Source: CBDBON01 sp965208395
GTDB taxonomy: Bacteria; Chloroflexota; Dehalococcoidia; Lucifugimonadales; CBDBON01
Length of the DNA: 64,000 nucleotides
Reading direction: 5' to 3'
Assembly (NCBI GenBank): GCA_965208395.1
Contig: CBDBON010000003.1
Coordinates: 1,426,001-1,490,000 of the forward strand
Shown: positions 1-6,914 of the stretch, one piece after another
Position numbering within the stretch: the stretch's first letter is position 1
How the letters are laid out: the number at the start of each line of letters is the position of its first letter
Made by a program: the position numbers and the translations under genes
Notes under the pieces: model-generated
The model's input: the letters and a program-made list of their open reading frames with translations, nothing else
What the model was told of the DNA's origin: nothing
Database searches by the model: none

Positions 1-231
1 AACGAGGACCCCGACCACCAGATGTACATGCTTACCACTGAGATAGCGGGCGCCGAGAGCGCGCTGACCGACGAGCACGGCCTGGGCTGGATGACGGACG
101 ACCAGTGGCGGGCCCTGTACGATCACCTGGTGCGGTTCGAGGCGCTGCCCAGGCCCTTCGACGTGGAGGGGGCGTACACCGACCGGATCCTGGAGGCCGT
201 CTACGACGAGGGCGATCTGCGCTGGCCCTAG
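1..231 (+). CDS. ABC transporter substrate-binding protein, C-terminal end only
   Basis: Partial gene: the reading frame is open from the first base and ends at TAG 229-231, leaving the last 76 residues. The tail (LGWMTDDQWRALYDHLVRF, ending GDLRWP) looks like the C-terminus of NMT1/THI5/SsuA-type periplasmic binding proteins, in which a helical TDEQW..L.D segment closes the second lobe. Such proteins deliver a small organic solute to an ABC importer. The permease and ATPase genes, if present, lie outside the window. The family call rests on a short tail and is moderate; the substrate cannot be inferred. Confidence 0.55.
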   Translation, partial: NEDPDHQMYMLTTEIAGAESALTDEHGLGWMTDDQWRALYDHLVRFEALPRPFDVEGAYTDRILEAVYDEGDLRWP

Positions 232-260
232 GCGGGCGGGCTCTTGGTGGGAGACTTTAG

Positions 261-278
261 GTGAGGGGTCTCCCTCAC
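261..278. terminator. Bidirectional hairpin between convergent genes
   Basis: A perfect 7-bp stem, GTGAGGG / CCCTCAC around a GTCT loop, sits between the convergent ends of the binding-protein gene (stop at 231) and the dehydrogenase (stop at 275-277, inside the hairpin). There is no clear U-run on either side, so intrinsic termination is likely weak or Rho-assisted. Confidence 0.45.
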
Positions 279-1252
279 ACCCTCCCGGCCAGGGCCTCCG
301 GGTTGACGCAGGAGGTCATGGGCTTGCCGGTCAGCGCCTCGATGATGTTGTCGGCGGCCATCAGGCCCATACCCCGGACGGTGGCCGAGGTGGCGCTAGA
401 GATGTGGGGCGTAACGACGAGGTTCGGCAGGGTAAGCAGTGGGTCGTCCATCGGGATCGGCTCCGGGTCGGTGACGTCAAGCGCCGCTCCGGCGATCTTA
501 CCGGTCGACAGGGCCTCGTAGAGGGCCGCCGGATCGACCGTCCCTCCCCGCGAGCAGTTGATGAGGAAGGCTCCGCTCTTCATCCTGTCCAGCTCGGCGG
601 CCCCGATGATGTGCCGGGTCTGCTCCGACAGAGGCACATGGACGGTGATGAAGTCGGACTCATCCAGCAGCCTATTCAGGTCCGGCATCCACTCGACGCC
701 GAGACTCTCTTCTAAGTCCGGCTTGCGGCCTCGCGCCGTGTAGAGCACTCTCATGTCGAATCCCCGCGCCCTGCGCGCGACGGCGGCGCCGATGGCTCCG
801 AGGCCGACGATGCCCAGCGACGCTCCGTGGACGTCGGCGCCGACGTAAGGCCCCTGGTCGAACACCGTCCACGCGCCCTCTCGGATCCGCCGGTCGGCCA
901 TAACGACGTTCCGCGCGGCGGCGAGGATGAGCGCGAACGTGAAGTCGGCGCAGGAGTCGGTGAGGACGCCGGGCGTGTTGGAGAGGAGGATGCCGCGTCT
1001 CGTCGCCTCCGGTATGTCGACGTTGTCCATCCCGACCGCCCTGTTGGCGACCACTCTGAGCCTGGGGGATGCGAGGACCTCCCGGTCGACGATGTTGTCG
1101 ATCTCGGTCAGTAGCGCGTCGCACTCCGCGGCCTTCCGGACAAGCACCTGCGGGGGCGGAGGAGAGTCCGCTTCCCAGACGTCGACCTCGAAGCGATCCT
1201 GGAGAAGCGCGATGGCTTCCGGCACCCTGTCACGCGTTACGAATATCTTCAA
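275..1252 (-). CDS. D-isomer-specific 2-hydroxyacid dehydrogenase (glyoxylate/hydroxypyruvate reductase-like)
   Basis: A 325-aa cytosolic NAD(P)-dependent oxidoreductase interconverting a D-2-hydroxyacid and its 2-oxoacid. The Rossmann dinucleotide motif GIVGLGAIG lies near residue 150. The family's catalytic triad is visible: Arg in NCSRGG, Glu in DVTDPEP and His in VVTPHISSAT. Length is normal for the GyaR/GhrB/SerA-like group. The start is TTG at 1252, with GGAG about 9 nt upstream, because there is no suitable ATG. It is transcribed divergently from the aminotransferase pair, so a role in processing a keto or hydroxy acid linked to those enzymes is possible. Substrate choice (glyoxylate, hydroxypyruvate, phosphoglycerate) cannot be read from the sequence. 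Confidence 0.88.
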   Translation of the reverse strand: MKIFVTRDRVPEAIALLQDRFEVDVWEADSPPPPQVLVRKAAECDALLTEIDNIVDREVLASPRLRVVANRAVGMDNVDIPEATRRGILLSNTPGVLTDSCADFTFALILAAARNVVMADRRIREGAWTVFDQGPYVGADVHGASLGIVGLGAIGAAVARRARGFDMRVLYTARGRKPDLEESLGVEWMPDLNRLLDESDFITVHVPLSEQTRHIIGAAELDRMKSGAFLINCSRGGTVDPAALYEALSTGKIAGAALDVTDPEPIPMDDPLLTLPNLVVTPHISSATSATVRGMGLMAADNIIEALTGKPMTSCVNPEALAGRV

Positions 1253-1298
1253 GTGGGGAGACTCCCTTCAGGGCGGATTACTGTGTTCAGGCGGCGCG

Positions 1299-1328
1299 AT
1301 TGTAGATTCTGCTACGAAGCTCGGTCAA
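1299..1328 (-). promoter_or_regulatory. Sigma70-type promoter for the 2-hydroxyacid dehydrogenase
   Basis: On the minus strand: -35 TTGACC (1328-1323), an 18-nt spacer and -10 TACAAT (1304-1299), about 50 nt upstream of the TTG start. Confidence 0.6.
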
Positions 1329-1343
1329 GGCAAGCGGGTGGCG

Positions 1344-1372
1344 TTGACAGTCCTCCGAAGGGAGACTAGACT
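1344..1372 (+). promoter_or_regulatory. Sigma70-type promoter for the two aminotransferase genes
   Basis: -35 TTGACA (1344-1349), a 17-nt spacer and -10 TAGACT (1367-1372), about 36 nt before the ATG at 1408. It is only 15 nt from the opposing promoter, so one bound regulator could control both. Confidence 0.7.
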
Positions 1373-1407
1373 CGCGCCTAACCTGAGCATTGGGAGCACG
1401 TAAGATC

Positions 1408-2733
1408 ATGGTCAGATCGACCGCCTCGCTCGAAGCTGAATTCCGGCGTATCACGCCCAAATCCAGGGCCCAGTGGGAGAAGGGGATGCCGGTTATGCCC
1501 GGCGGCATCATGAAGGAGGGGTACTGGTCCAAGCCGTATCCGATATACATAGACCGGGCCGACGGCTGCTACCTGTGGGACCTCGACGATCGCCGCTATA
1601 CCGACTTCGCCAACCACCACACCGCCGTGATCCTGGGCCACAACCACCCGTCCGTGATGGAGGCTGTGGAGGCCGAGATGCGGAGAGGCCTGGCGCTGGG
1701 CGCTCCAACGGAGCTGGAATGGGAGATGGCCGACGAGCTGACGCGCAGGCTGTCGGGGGCCGAGAAGGTGCGCTTCGCGAACTCAGGGACGGAGGCGTCA
1801 CTCCACGCCACGCGGCTGGCCCGGGCCGCTACAGGGAGACCCAAGATCGCCAAGTTCGAGGGGGCATACCACGGGAGCCACGACGCCCTGGAGGTGAGCG
1901 TGGCCCCTCCGGTCGACGGCGCCGGGCCCGACGACTCTCCCCAAGCCGTCGCGGAGTGGAAGGGGATGAGCGACTCCTCTGAGGAGGAGGTTGTCATCCT
2001 TCCCTACAACCAGAGGGAGTCGGTCGAGCTGATCCTGCGGGAGCACGGGGACGAGCTCGCGTGCGTCTTCTACGACGGCAAGCCAGGGCTGATGGATATA
2101 TCCCCGGACTTCACCCGCTTCGTCCGCGAGATCACCGAGGAGCTGGGCATCCTCATGGTGATGGACGAGGTCGTCAGCTTCAGGGCAGGCTATGGAGGCT
2201 ACCAGGGCGAGGTTGGAGTCGAGCCCGACGTGACGATCCTGGGGAAGGTGATCGGCGGGGGCTTTCCCGTCGGAGCGATAGCCGGCAAGTCCGAAGTGAT
2301 GGACGTCCTGGACAATACGGAGGTGCGGCGCGGCCCGCGTCAGAGCGGCACCTTCTCGGCCAACAACTTCACTCTCGCCGCCGGTCTCGCCACGCTCAGG
2401 GAACTGACGCCGGATGCGTACGACCACCTGGACGGTCTGAGGGACAGGCTGCACGCCGGGCTGGAATCGGCCTTCGCGAACGAGGGACTGCCGTGCCAGG
2501 TGTTGAGCGCGGGCTCGGTGGTTAGCGTGGCCTTCTCCGACCGGGCGGTGAGGGACTACCGGAGTATGGCCGCCTCGGACGACGATCTCCTGGACCGCCT
2601 GCGGCTCGCCGTGCTGATCAAGGGCCAGTACACGCAGGGTGGACTAGGGTTCTCCCTGTCCACGCCGATGCGGGCGGACGATATAGACGCTCTGGTGAGC
2701 GCCGTGAGCGAGGCGCTTGCAGAGGACGATTAA
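1408..2733 (+). CDS. Class-III aminotransferase, glutamate-1-semialdehyde aminomutase-like
   Basis: A 441-aa PLP enzyme of fold type I. The segment GKVIGGGFPVGA near residue 280 carries the Schiff-base lysine (K280), as in GSA aminomutase and related omega-aminotransferases. NSGTEA (phosphate-cup serine/threonine) and MDEVV (PLP-ring aspartate) are also present. I place the start at ATG 1408, which has GGGAG 11 nt upstream, rather than the in-frame TTG at 1390. It is followed 29 nt later by a DegT-family aminotransferase in the same transcription unit. In this family hemL is the housekeeping member; no haem genes are nearby and the partner gene suggests a dedicated pathway. Many GSAM-like proteins are promiscuous beta- or omega-amino-acid transaminases, so I would not name it hemL. 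Confidence 0.85.
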   Translation: MVRSTASLEAEFRRITPKSRAQWEKGMPVMPGGIMKEGYWSKPYPIYIDRADGCYLWDLDDRRYTDFANHHTAVILGHNHPSVMEAVEAEMRRGLALGAPTELEWEMADELTRRLSGAEKVRFANSGTEASLHATRLARAATGRPKIAKFEGAYHGSHDALEVSVAPPVDGAGPDDSPQAVAEWKGMSDSSEEEVVILPYNQRESVELILREHGDELACVFYDGKPGLMDISPDFTRFVREITEELGILMVMDEVVSFRAGYGGYQGEVGVEPDVTILGKVIGGGFPVGAIAGKSEVMDVLDNTEVRRGPRQSGTFSANNFTLAAGLATLRELTPDAYDHLDGLRDRLHAGLESAFANEGLPCQVLSAGSVVSVAFSDRAVRDYRSMAASDDDLLDRLRLAVLIKGQYTQGGLGFSLSTPMRADDIDALVSAVSEALAEDD

Positions 2734-2762
2734 CGCTTAGACGTTCTTGCGGGAGAGATGCG

Positions 2763-3956
2763 ATGACGACGCTAGCGATAGACGGGGGCACTCCGGTCAG
2801 ACGGGACCTCCTGCGCGGCCACAAGGTGAGCGCGGGGTACGAGGAGCTCCGGCAGATGCTGGAGGTGTTCGACAACGGGAAGTTCTGCTCGGTCGATCCG
2901 ACGGCGCCGAAGGTTCCTGAGTTCGAGCGCGCCTTCGCCGACTACGTCGGGTCGCGGTACGCGGTCGCCTTCAACTCCTGCACGACGGCGCAGCATGCCT
3001 CGCTCGTGGCGGCAGGAGTCGGCCCCGGCGACGAGGTGATCGTCCCGCCCCTGGCGTTCGCGTCGACGGCATATACCGTCTTCATGGTGGGAGCGACCCC
3101 GGTCTTCGCCGACGTGGACGACAACTCGATCACGCTGGACCCACAGCGTGTCGCCGAGGCGATAACCCCACGCACCCGCGCCATCGTCCCCGTCCACTGG
3201 TTCGGCTTCCCGGCGGCCATGGACGAGATGCTGGATGTCGCGTCCCGCCACGGGATAACCGTTATAGAAGACTGCGCCCACGCCAACGGAAGCGTCTACA
3301 AGGGACGAAACGCGGGCACCATCGGCGCGATGGCCTGCTGGAGCCTCCAGGAGAGCAAGGTGCTGACCGCTGCCGGCGAGGGGGGCGTTCTGACGACCGA
3401 CGACGAGGAGCACGCCCTGATGGCCGACTCGGTCAGGGACCATGGGAAGGACAAGAGGCGCGCCGCCGGAACGGGCTACAGCATCGTCAGGGTCGGCAAC
3501 AACTACAGGATGTCGGAGCTGCACGCGGCCTTCGCTCTCGCCCAGGTGCAGAAGGCCGAATCGATGCAGAGCGCCCGCAGGGAGCATTCGGAGTACCTGG
3601 ACGCGGCCATACCGGAGCTTCCGGGCGTGAGGAGGCCCCGCCCCGTCCCGGACGTGCAGATAGGCTGCTCCTACTACCCGGTCCGGTTCGACGAGGAGCG
3701 CTTCACCGTCGACCTGGGGCGTATAGTAGAAGCCCTGCGCGCGGAAGGCGTACCCGGCGGCACGCCCGGGGTCGACGAATTCTCCCCCGAGTACCCGCTG
3801 TTCCGAGAGAACTGCGGTCCGGCGGAGCTTCCGGTTGCGGAGCGGATCAGGAGGGAGCTGCTCGTCCTGCCCCTCTACCCGGACCTGAGCCAGTCCGACC
3901 TGGACGACATCATCGCCGCAGTGACCAAGGTCGTGAACGCCTATTCGCGAAATTGA
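2763..3956 (+). CDS. DegT/DnrJ/EryC1/StrS aminotransferase (AHBA synthase-like)
   Basis: A 397-aa PLP-dependent enzyme of the sugar-aminotransferase/AHBA synthase family. The motif SLQESKVLTAAGEGG carries the PLP lysine (about K199), matching the S(F/L)Q..K.LT.GEGG signature. IEDCAHA supplies the PLP-ring aspartate, and the N-terminal IDGGTPVR opening is typical. It probably transfers an amino group to a cyclic keto substrate (keto-sugar or cyclitol). No sugar-nucleotide or polyketide genes are in the window, so the substrate is unknown. It starts at ATG 2763 with GGGAGAG just upstream. The stop codon overlaps the -35 box of the ATP synthase promoter. Confidence 0.86.
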   Translation: MTTLAIDGGTPVRRDLLRGHKVSAGYEELRQMLEVFDNGKFCSVDPTAPKVPEFERAFADYVGSRYAVAFNSCTTAQHASLVAAGVGPGDEVIVPPLAFASTAYTVFMVGATPVFADVDDNSITLDPQRVAEAITPRTRAIVPVHWFGFPAAMDEMLDVASRHGITVIEDCAHANGSVYKGRNAGTIGAMACWSLQESKVLTAAGEGGVLTTDDEEHALMADSVRDHGKDKRRAAGTGYSIVRVGNNYRMSELHAAFALAQVQKAESMQSARREHSEYLDAAIPELPGVRRPRPVPDVQIGCSYYPVRFDEERFTVDLGRIVEALRAEGVPGGTPGVDEFSPEYPLFRENCGPAELPVAERIRRELLVLPLYPDLSQSDLDDIIAAVTKVVNAYSRN

Positions 3957-3982
3957 CCCTCGAAAATCGATTGTGATACACT
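3953..3982 (+). promoter_or_regulatory. Sigma70-type promoter of the ATP synthase operon
   Basis: -35 TTGACC (3953-3958) overlaps the stop codon of the upstream gene. After an 18-nt spacer comes -10 TACACT (3977-3982), preceded by TGTGA resembling an extended -10. The first ATG of the operon is 25 nt downstream. Confidence 0.6.
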
Positions 3983-4006
3983 GCACAAGCGCTGGCGGAG
4001 GCGTCC

Positions 4007-4237
4007 ATGAACAGCCGTGGCATAGCCGTCGTCCTCCGTCTGATCGGGATAGGCTGGTACGTGGCAATATGCATCGGTGGCGGGGCGCTTGGCGGCTGGT
4101 GGCTGGACGGTCGGCTGGGTCTCGAAGTGCCCGCCTTCACGCTGTCCGGTCTGGGTCTGGGAATCGCTCTGGCCGCCATCGGCATGTTCCGGATGTTGAG
4201 CGCGGTCCTGACCAGCGACAGCGACTTGGAGAGCTAG
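4007..4237 (+). CDS. atpZ: AtpZ/AtpI-like small membrane protein of the ATP synthase operon
   Basis: A 76-aa protein with two predicted membrane helices, about residues 10-31 (containing GGGALGGWWLDG) and 42-65 (ending IGMFRML). This is the architecture of AtpZ/AtpI proteins that head F1Fo operons and help c-ring assembly or Mg2+ handling. The glycine-rich G..G.WLD turn is characteristic. GGAG at 3997-4000 supports the ATG at 4007. It is the first gene of the operon, 13 nt before the a-subunit gene. The AtpZ versus AtpI distinction is uncertain at this length. Confidence 0.7.
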   Translation: MNSRGIAVVLRLIGIGWYVAICIGGGALGGWWLDGRLGLEVPAFTLSGLGLGIALAAIGMFRMLSAVLTSDSDLES

Positions 4238-4250
4238 GAGAATTGAGGTA

Positions 4251-5312
4251 GTGTCCAGGCTCCTGCGCAGCCCCAAAGCGCTGGCCCTTCTCGCTCTCGT
4301 TGCAGTCGCATTCGTGATCAGCCTGGCAGGGGGCGCTCTCGGCAACGAGTTCGGCGGCGGCTTCCTGGGATCGCCGCTCGCTCACATCCAGCTTCCCGCG
4401 GAGCCGATCACGGCCAAGCCCCTCTTCGGCGACTTCTCGATCACCAACACGATGGTGGCCACCTGGCTCACCATCGCCGTCCTCGCCGTCATCTCGCTCG
4501 TCGTGTCACGGCGTATCGAGGAGACGCCCGGACGTCTACAGGGCGCGGTGGAGGCGGTCATAGAGTTCTTCCTCAACCTAGCGGAGAGCGTCGCCGGGCC
4601 TGAGAAGGCGAGACGCTTCCTCCCCCTGGTGCTGACGATATTCCTCTTCATCGTGACCTCGAACTGGCTTGGGATACTGCCCGGGTTCGGGTCGATAGGA
4701 CGAATCGAGACGGCATCCGACGTCATTCACCACGCCGAGGACAAGCTCAAAGAGGGTGAGACGCTGGACCTGACCAGCATAGAGCTTCAGGTGTTCGAGG
4801 GCGAAGGCGGCTTCTCGTACGCGCCGTTCGGGTCGGTGAACGACCACGTCACAGCGGCCGAGTACGAGCACGAGGGCGTTGCCGAGGGCAAGCGCGCCGG
4901 TCTGCTCGTGCCGTTCCTGCGGAGCGCAAACACGGAGATCAACACGACGCTGGCGCTGGCGCTGGCGGCGATGTTCATGATCCACCTGTGGGGGTTCCGC
5001 TCGCTCGGCATATTCGGTCACGCGGGCAAGTACCTGAACTTCAAGGACGGGCCCGTCGGGCTGTTCGTCGGAGTCCTGGAGGGAATCAGCGAGGTTGCCC
5101 GGCTGATCAGCTTCACATTCAGGCTGTTCGGCAACATCTTCGCCGGGGAGGTCCTCCTGTTCGCGATGGCCTTCCTGCTGCCGATGATAGGCACCATCCC
5201 ATTCCTCGGCCTGGAGCTGTTCGTTGGCCTCATCCAGGCCTTCATCTTCTCGATGCTGACGCTCGTCTTCGCGGCGATGGCCACAGTGGCCCACGGGGGC
5301 GAGGAGCACTAA
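4251..5312 (+). CDS. atpB: F1Fo ATP synthase subunit a
   Basis: A 353-aa polytopic membrane protein forming the proton half-channels against the c-ring. The family-defining segment FRLFGNIFAGE contains the essential arginine, here about R291. Downstream, ELFVGLIQAFIFSMLT is the conserved penultimate helix with the family's conserved glutamine. The start is GTG at 4251, following GGAG/GAGG and only 13 nt after the preceding gene. It is longer than the roughly 240-270 aa common in bacteria: between helices there is a hydrophilic stretch of about 70 residues (roughly 145-222) rich in Glu, His and Gly. That insert lies on the outer face if topology is conserved. Confidence 0.96.
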   Translation: MSRLLRSPKALALLALVAVAFVISLAGGALGNEFGGGFLGSPLAHIQLPAEPITAKPLFGDFSITNTMVATWLTIAVLAVISLVVSRRIEETPGRLQGAVEAVIEFFLNLAESVAGPEKARRFLPLVLTIFLFIVTSNWLGILPGFGSIGRIETASDVIHHAEDKLKEGETLDLTSIELQVFEGEGGFSYAPFGSVNDHVTAAEYEHEGVAEGKRAGLLVPFLRSANTEINTTLALALAAMFMIHLWGFRSLGIFGHAGKYLNFKDGPVGLFVGVLEGISEVARLISFTFRLFGNIFAGEVLLFAMAFLLPMIGTIPFLGLELFVGLIQAFIFSMLTLVFAAMATVAHGGEEH

Positions 5313-5378
5313 CACAGATCGTGCCGGCCAACCTCCGGCATTAGCAGCAACCATCAACCAAGGAAGGAGCAAGGTGTC

Positions 5379-5615
5379 ATGGAAGGAGATATAGCGGAGG
5401 CTCTGAAGAACATCGGAGCCGGGTTGGCCATAGGTCTCGGGGGACTCGGCCCCGGGATCGGGATCGGCATGCTCGCCGCGAAGGCGATGGAGTCGCTGGG
5501 GCGCAACCCTGAGGCGGCCGGCCCGATTCAGCAGAACATGATCCTGGCCATCGCGTTCGCCGAGGCTATCGCCATCTACGCGCTGGTGGTGGCCGTCATC
5601 ATAGTATTCGTGTAA
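5379..5615 (+). CDS. atpE: F1Fo ATP synthase subunit c
   Basis: A 78-aa two-helix hairpin that forms the rotor ring. The glycine-rich first helix (GLGGLGPGIGIG), the polar loop RNPE (residues 42-45) and the ion-carrying glutamate E62 in AFAEAIAIY are all visible. The Na+-type ligands of Ilyobacter-like subunits (Gln in helix 1, Ser after the Glu) are replaced by Ile and Ala, so H+ coupling is the inference. A proline in helix 1 (P25) is unusual. A strong AAGGAGG-like ribosome binding site precedes ATG 5379, and a stable hairpin follows the stop. Confidence 0.97.
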   Translation: MEGDIAEALKNIGAGLAIGLGGLGPGIGIGMLAAKAMESLGRNPEAAGPIQQNMILAIAFAEAIAIYALVVAVIIVFV

Positions 5616-5622
5616 CGGCGGC

Positions 5623-5654
5623 CTATCCGGCAACCGCAAGGTTGCCCCGGATAG
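5623..5654 (+). promoter_or_regulatory. Intercistronic stem-loop between atpE and atpF
   Basis: The sequence folds into a 13-bp stem (CTATCC + GGCAACC against GGTTGCC + GGATAG) capped by a GCAA tetraloop, interrupted only by a 2-nt CC bulge. It lies 8 nt after the atpE stop and 12 nt before the atpF ribosome binding site, with no U-run. An mRNA-stabilising or processing role that boosts the c subunit is the likely function; this is inference. Confidence 0.7.
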
Positions 5655-5675
5655 GGATGTCGCATCGGAGGTAGC

Positions 5676-6176
5676 ATGGGCGCTCTGGGAGTCAGCCTGC
5701 CTGTACTGGCCACCCAGCTGGTAGGCTTCATCGTACTTTTCCTACTGCTCTACTGGCTCCTTTACAAGCCTATCCTGCGGATGCTGGACCAGCGCTCCCG
5801 GAGGATCAAGGAGAGCCTTGAGACGGCGGACAGGGTCAGGGAGGAGTCTGCCAGATCGCAGGAGGAGATGCAGCAGCGTCTCGCGGAGGCGCGCGCCGAG
5901 GGCCAGGAGCTGATAGCCCAGGCCAGAGAGGTGGCCGAGCGGTACCGGGCCGAGGAGTTGGCCAAGGCGAGAGAGGAGATCCAGGCGGAGCGCGCGCGGG
6001 CCGAGGCCAACATACAGAGGGAACGGGACGCGGCCATCGAGGAGTTGCGGCGCGAGTTCGCGGGCCTGGCCATCGACGCCGCGGAGCGCGTGGTAGAGCG
6101 CGCCCTGGACGATGAGGCGCACCGTGACCTCATCGAAAAGACACTCGAGGAGGGAGCGCAGCTCTCCAAGAACTAG
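5676..6176 (+). CDS. atpF: F1Fo ATP synthase subunit b
   Basis: A 166-aa peripheral-stalk subunit. One N-terminal membrane helix (about residues 8-29, VLATQLVGFIVLFLLLYWLL) is followed by LYKPILRMLDQRSRRI, the family's membrane-exit signature. A long charged coiled coil with many Glu/Arg/Ala heptads makes up the rest. ATG 5676 has GGAG at 5667-5670. A 175-nt gap holding a palindromic repeat follows before atpH, the largest gap in the operon. Confidence 0.95.
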   Translation: MGALGVSLPVLATQLVGFIVLFLLLYWLLYKPILRMLDQRSRRIKESLETADRVREESARSQEEMQQRLAEARAEGQELIAQAREVAERYRAEELAKAREEIQAERARAEANIQRERDAAIEELRREFAGLAIDAAERVVERALDDEAHRDLIEKTLEEGAQLSKN

Positions 6177-6233
6177 TGAACCCACGTCTCGACCGCAGCC
6201 CGGACAGCGATAGACTCGGGGGCTTTCCAAAGT

Positions 6234-6293
6234 CCGTTCGTGGTGAGCTTGCCGAACCACAACAAGACCCTTCGACAGGCTCGTGGCGAACGG
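6234..6293. repeat. Palindromic intergenic repeat between atpF and atpH
   Basis: Two imperfect inverted arms, CCGTTCGTGGTGAGCTTGCC (continuing GAA, 6234-6256) and TTCGACAGGCTCGTGGCGAA (continuing CGG, 6271-6293), flank CCACAACAAGACCC. It resembles the widely dispersed TTCGACAAGCTCAGG-type bacterial palindromes; that resemblance is from memory. A degenerate single arm occurs at 56227-56252. Confidence 0.75.
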
Positions 6294-6351
6294 AAAGGGT
6301 AACTCTATCTTCGACAATGAAAAAGCTCAGCGATAGGACCGGAGTGCAGCC

Positions 6352-6894
6352 GTGCCGCGGCTAGGATCGGCCAGGCGTTATGCCCAGGCGGTGTTCGAGC
6401 TCGCGACGGAGGCGTCTCAGCTCGACGAGTGGCTGGACGACCTGACTTACCTTGCGAGCGCCCTCCAGAACGACCGGTTCGGAGAGCTGCTCGACTCGCC
6501 GCAGGCGTCCGAGGAGCAGAAGGCCGGGATGATCCGGGCGGCGCTCGGCGACCGGGTGAGTCCGCTCGCCCTGAACCTGGTCTCGATCCTGGCGCTGCGG
6601 AGCGTCACGCATCTGCTGCCAGAGATCGTCGACCGGTACGAGCGGCTGCTGGACGCCCATCGAGGGATGGAGCGGGCGGAGGTCGTCTCAGCGGTGCCTC
6701 TCGACGATGAACAGAGAGCGAAGATAGAGGAGATGCTGAAAGGCGTAGTCGGCAAGGAGATCCGGATGAGCGAACGGGTCGATCCGGCCGTCGTCGGGGG
6801 CTTCGTTGCCCGCGTCGGCGACCGGGTGATAGACGGCAGCGCGGCCGGAAGGCTGCGCAGGCTGCGCCGGGAGCTCGTCGGAGACCGGAGATAG
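6352..6894 (+). CDS. atpH: F1Fo ATP synthase subunit delta
   Basis: A 180-aa OSCP/delta subunit joining F1 to the peripheral stalk. The N-terminal ARRYAQAVFELA is the classic delta opening. The C-terminal half has the diagnostic pattern IRMSERVDPAVVGGFVARVGDRVIDGSA. The start is GTG at 6352, with GGAG at 6341-6344 seven nucleotides upstream. It sits between atpF and atpA as in standard operons. Confidence 0.94.
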   Translation: MPRLGSARRYAQAVFELATEASQLDEWLDDLTYLASALQNDRFGELLDSPQASEEQKAGMIRAALGDRVSPLALNLVSILALRSVTHLLPEIVDRYERLLDAHRGMERAEVVSAVPLDDEQRAKIEEMLKGVVGKEIRMSERVDPAVVGGFVARVGDRVIDGSAAGRLRRLRRELVGDRR

Positions 6895-6914
6895 AGTAGC
6901 AACAGGAGGCCGGC

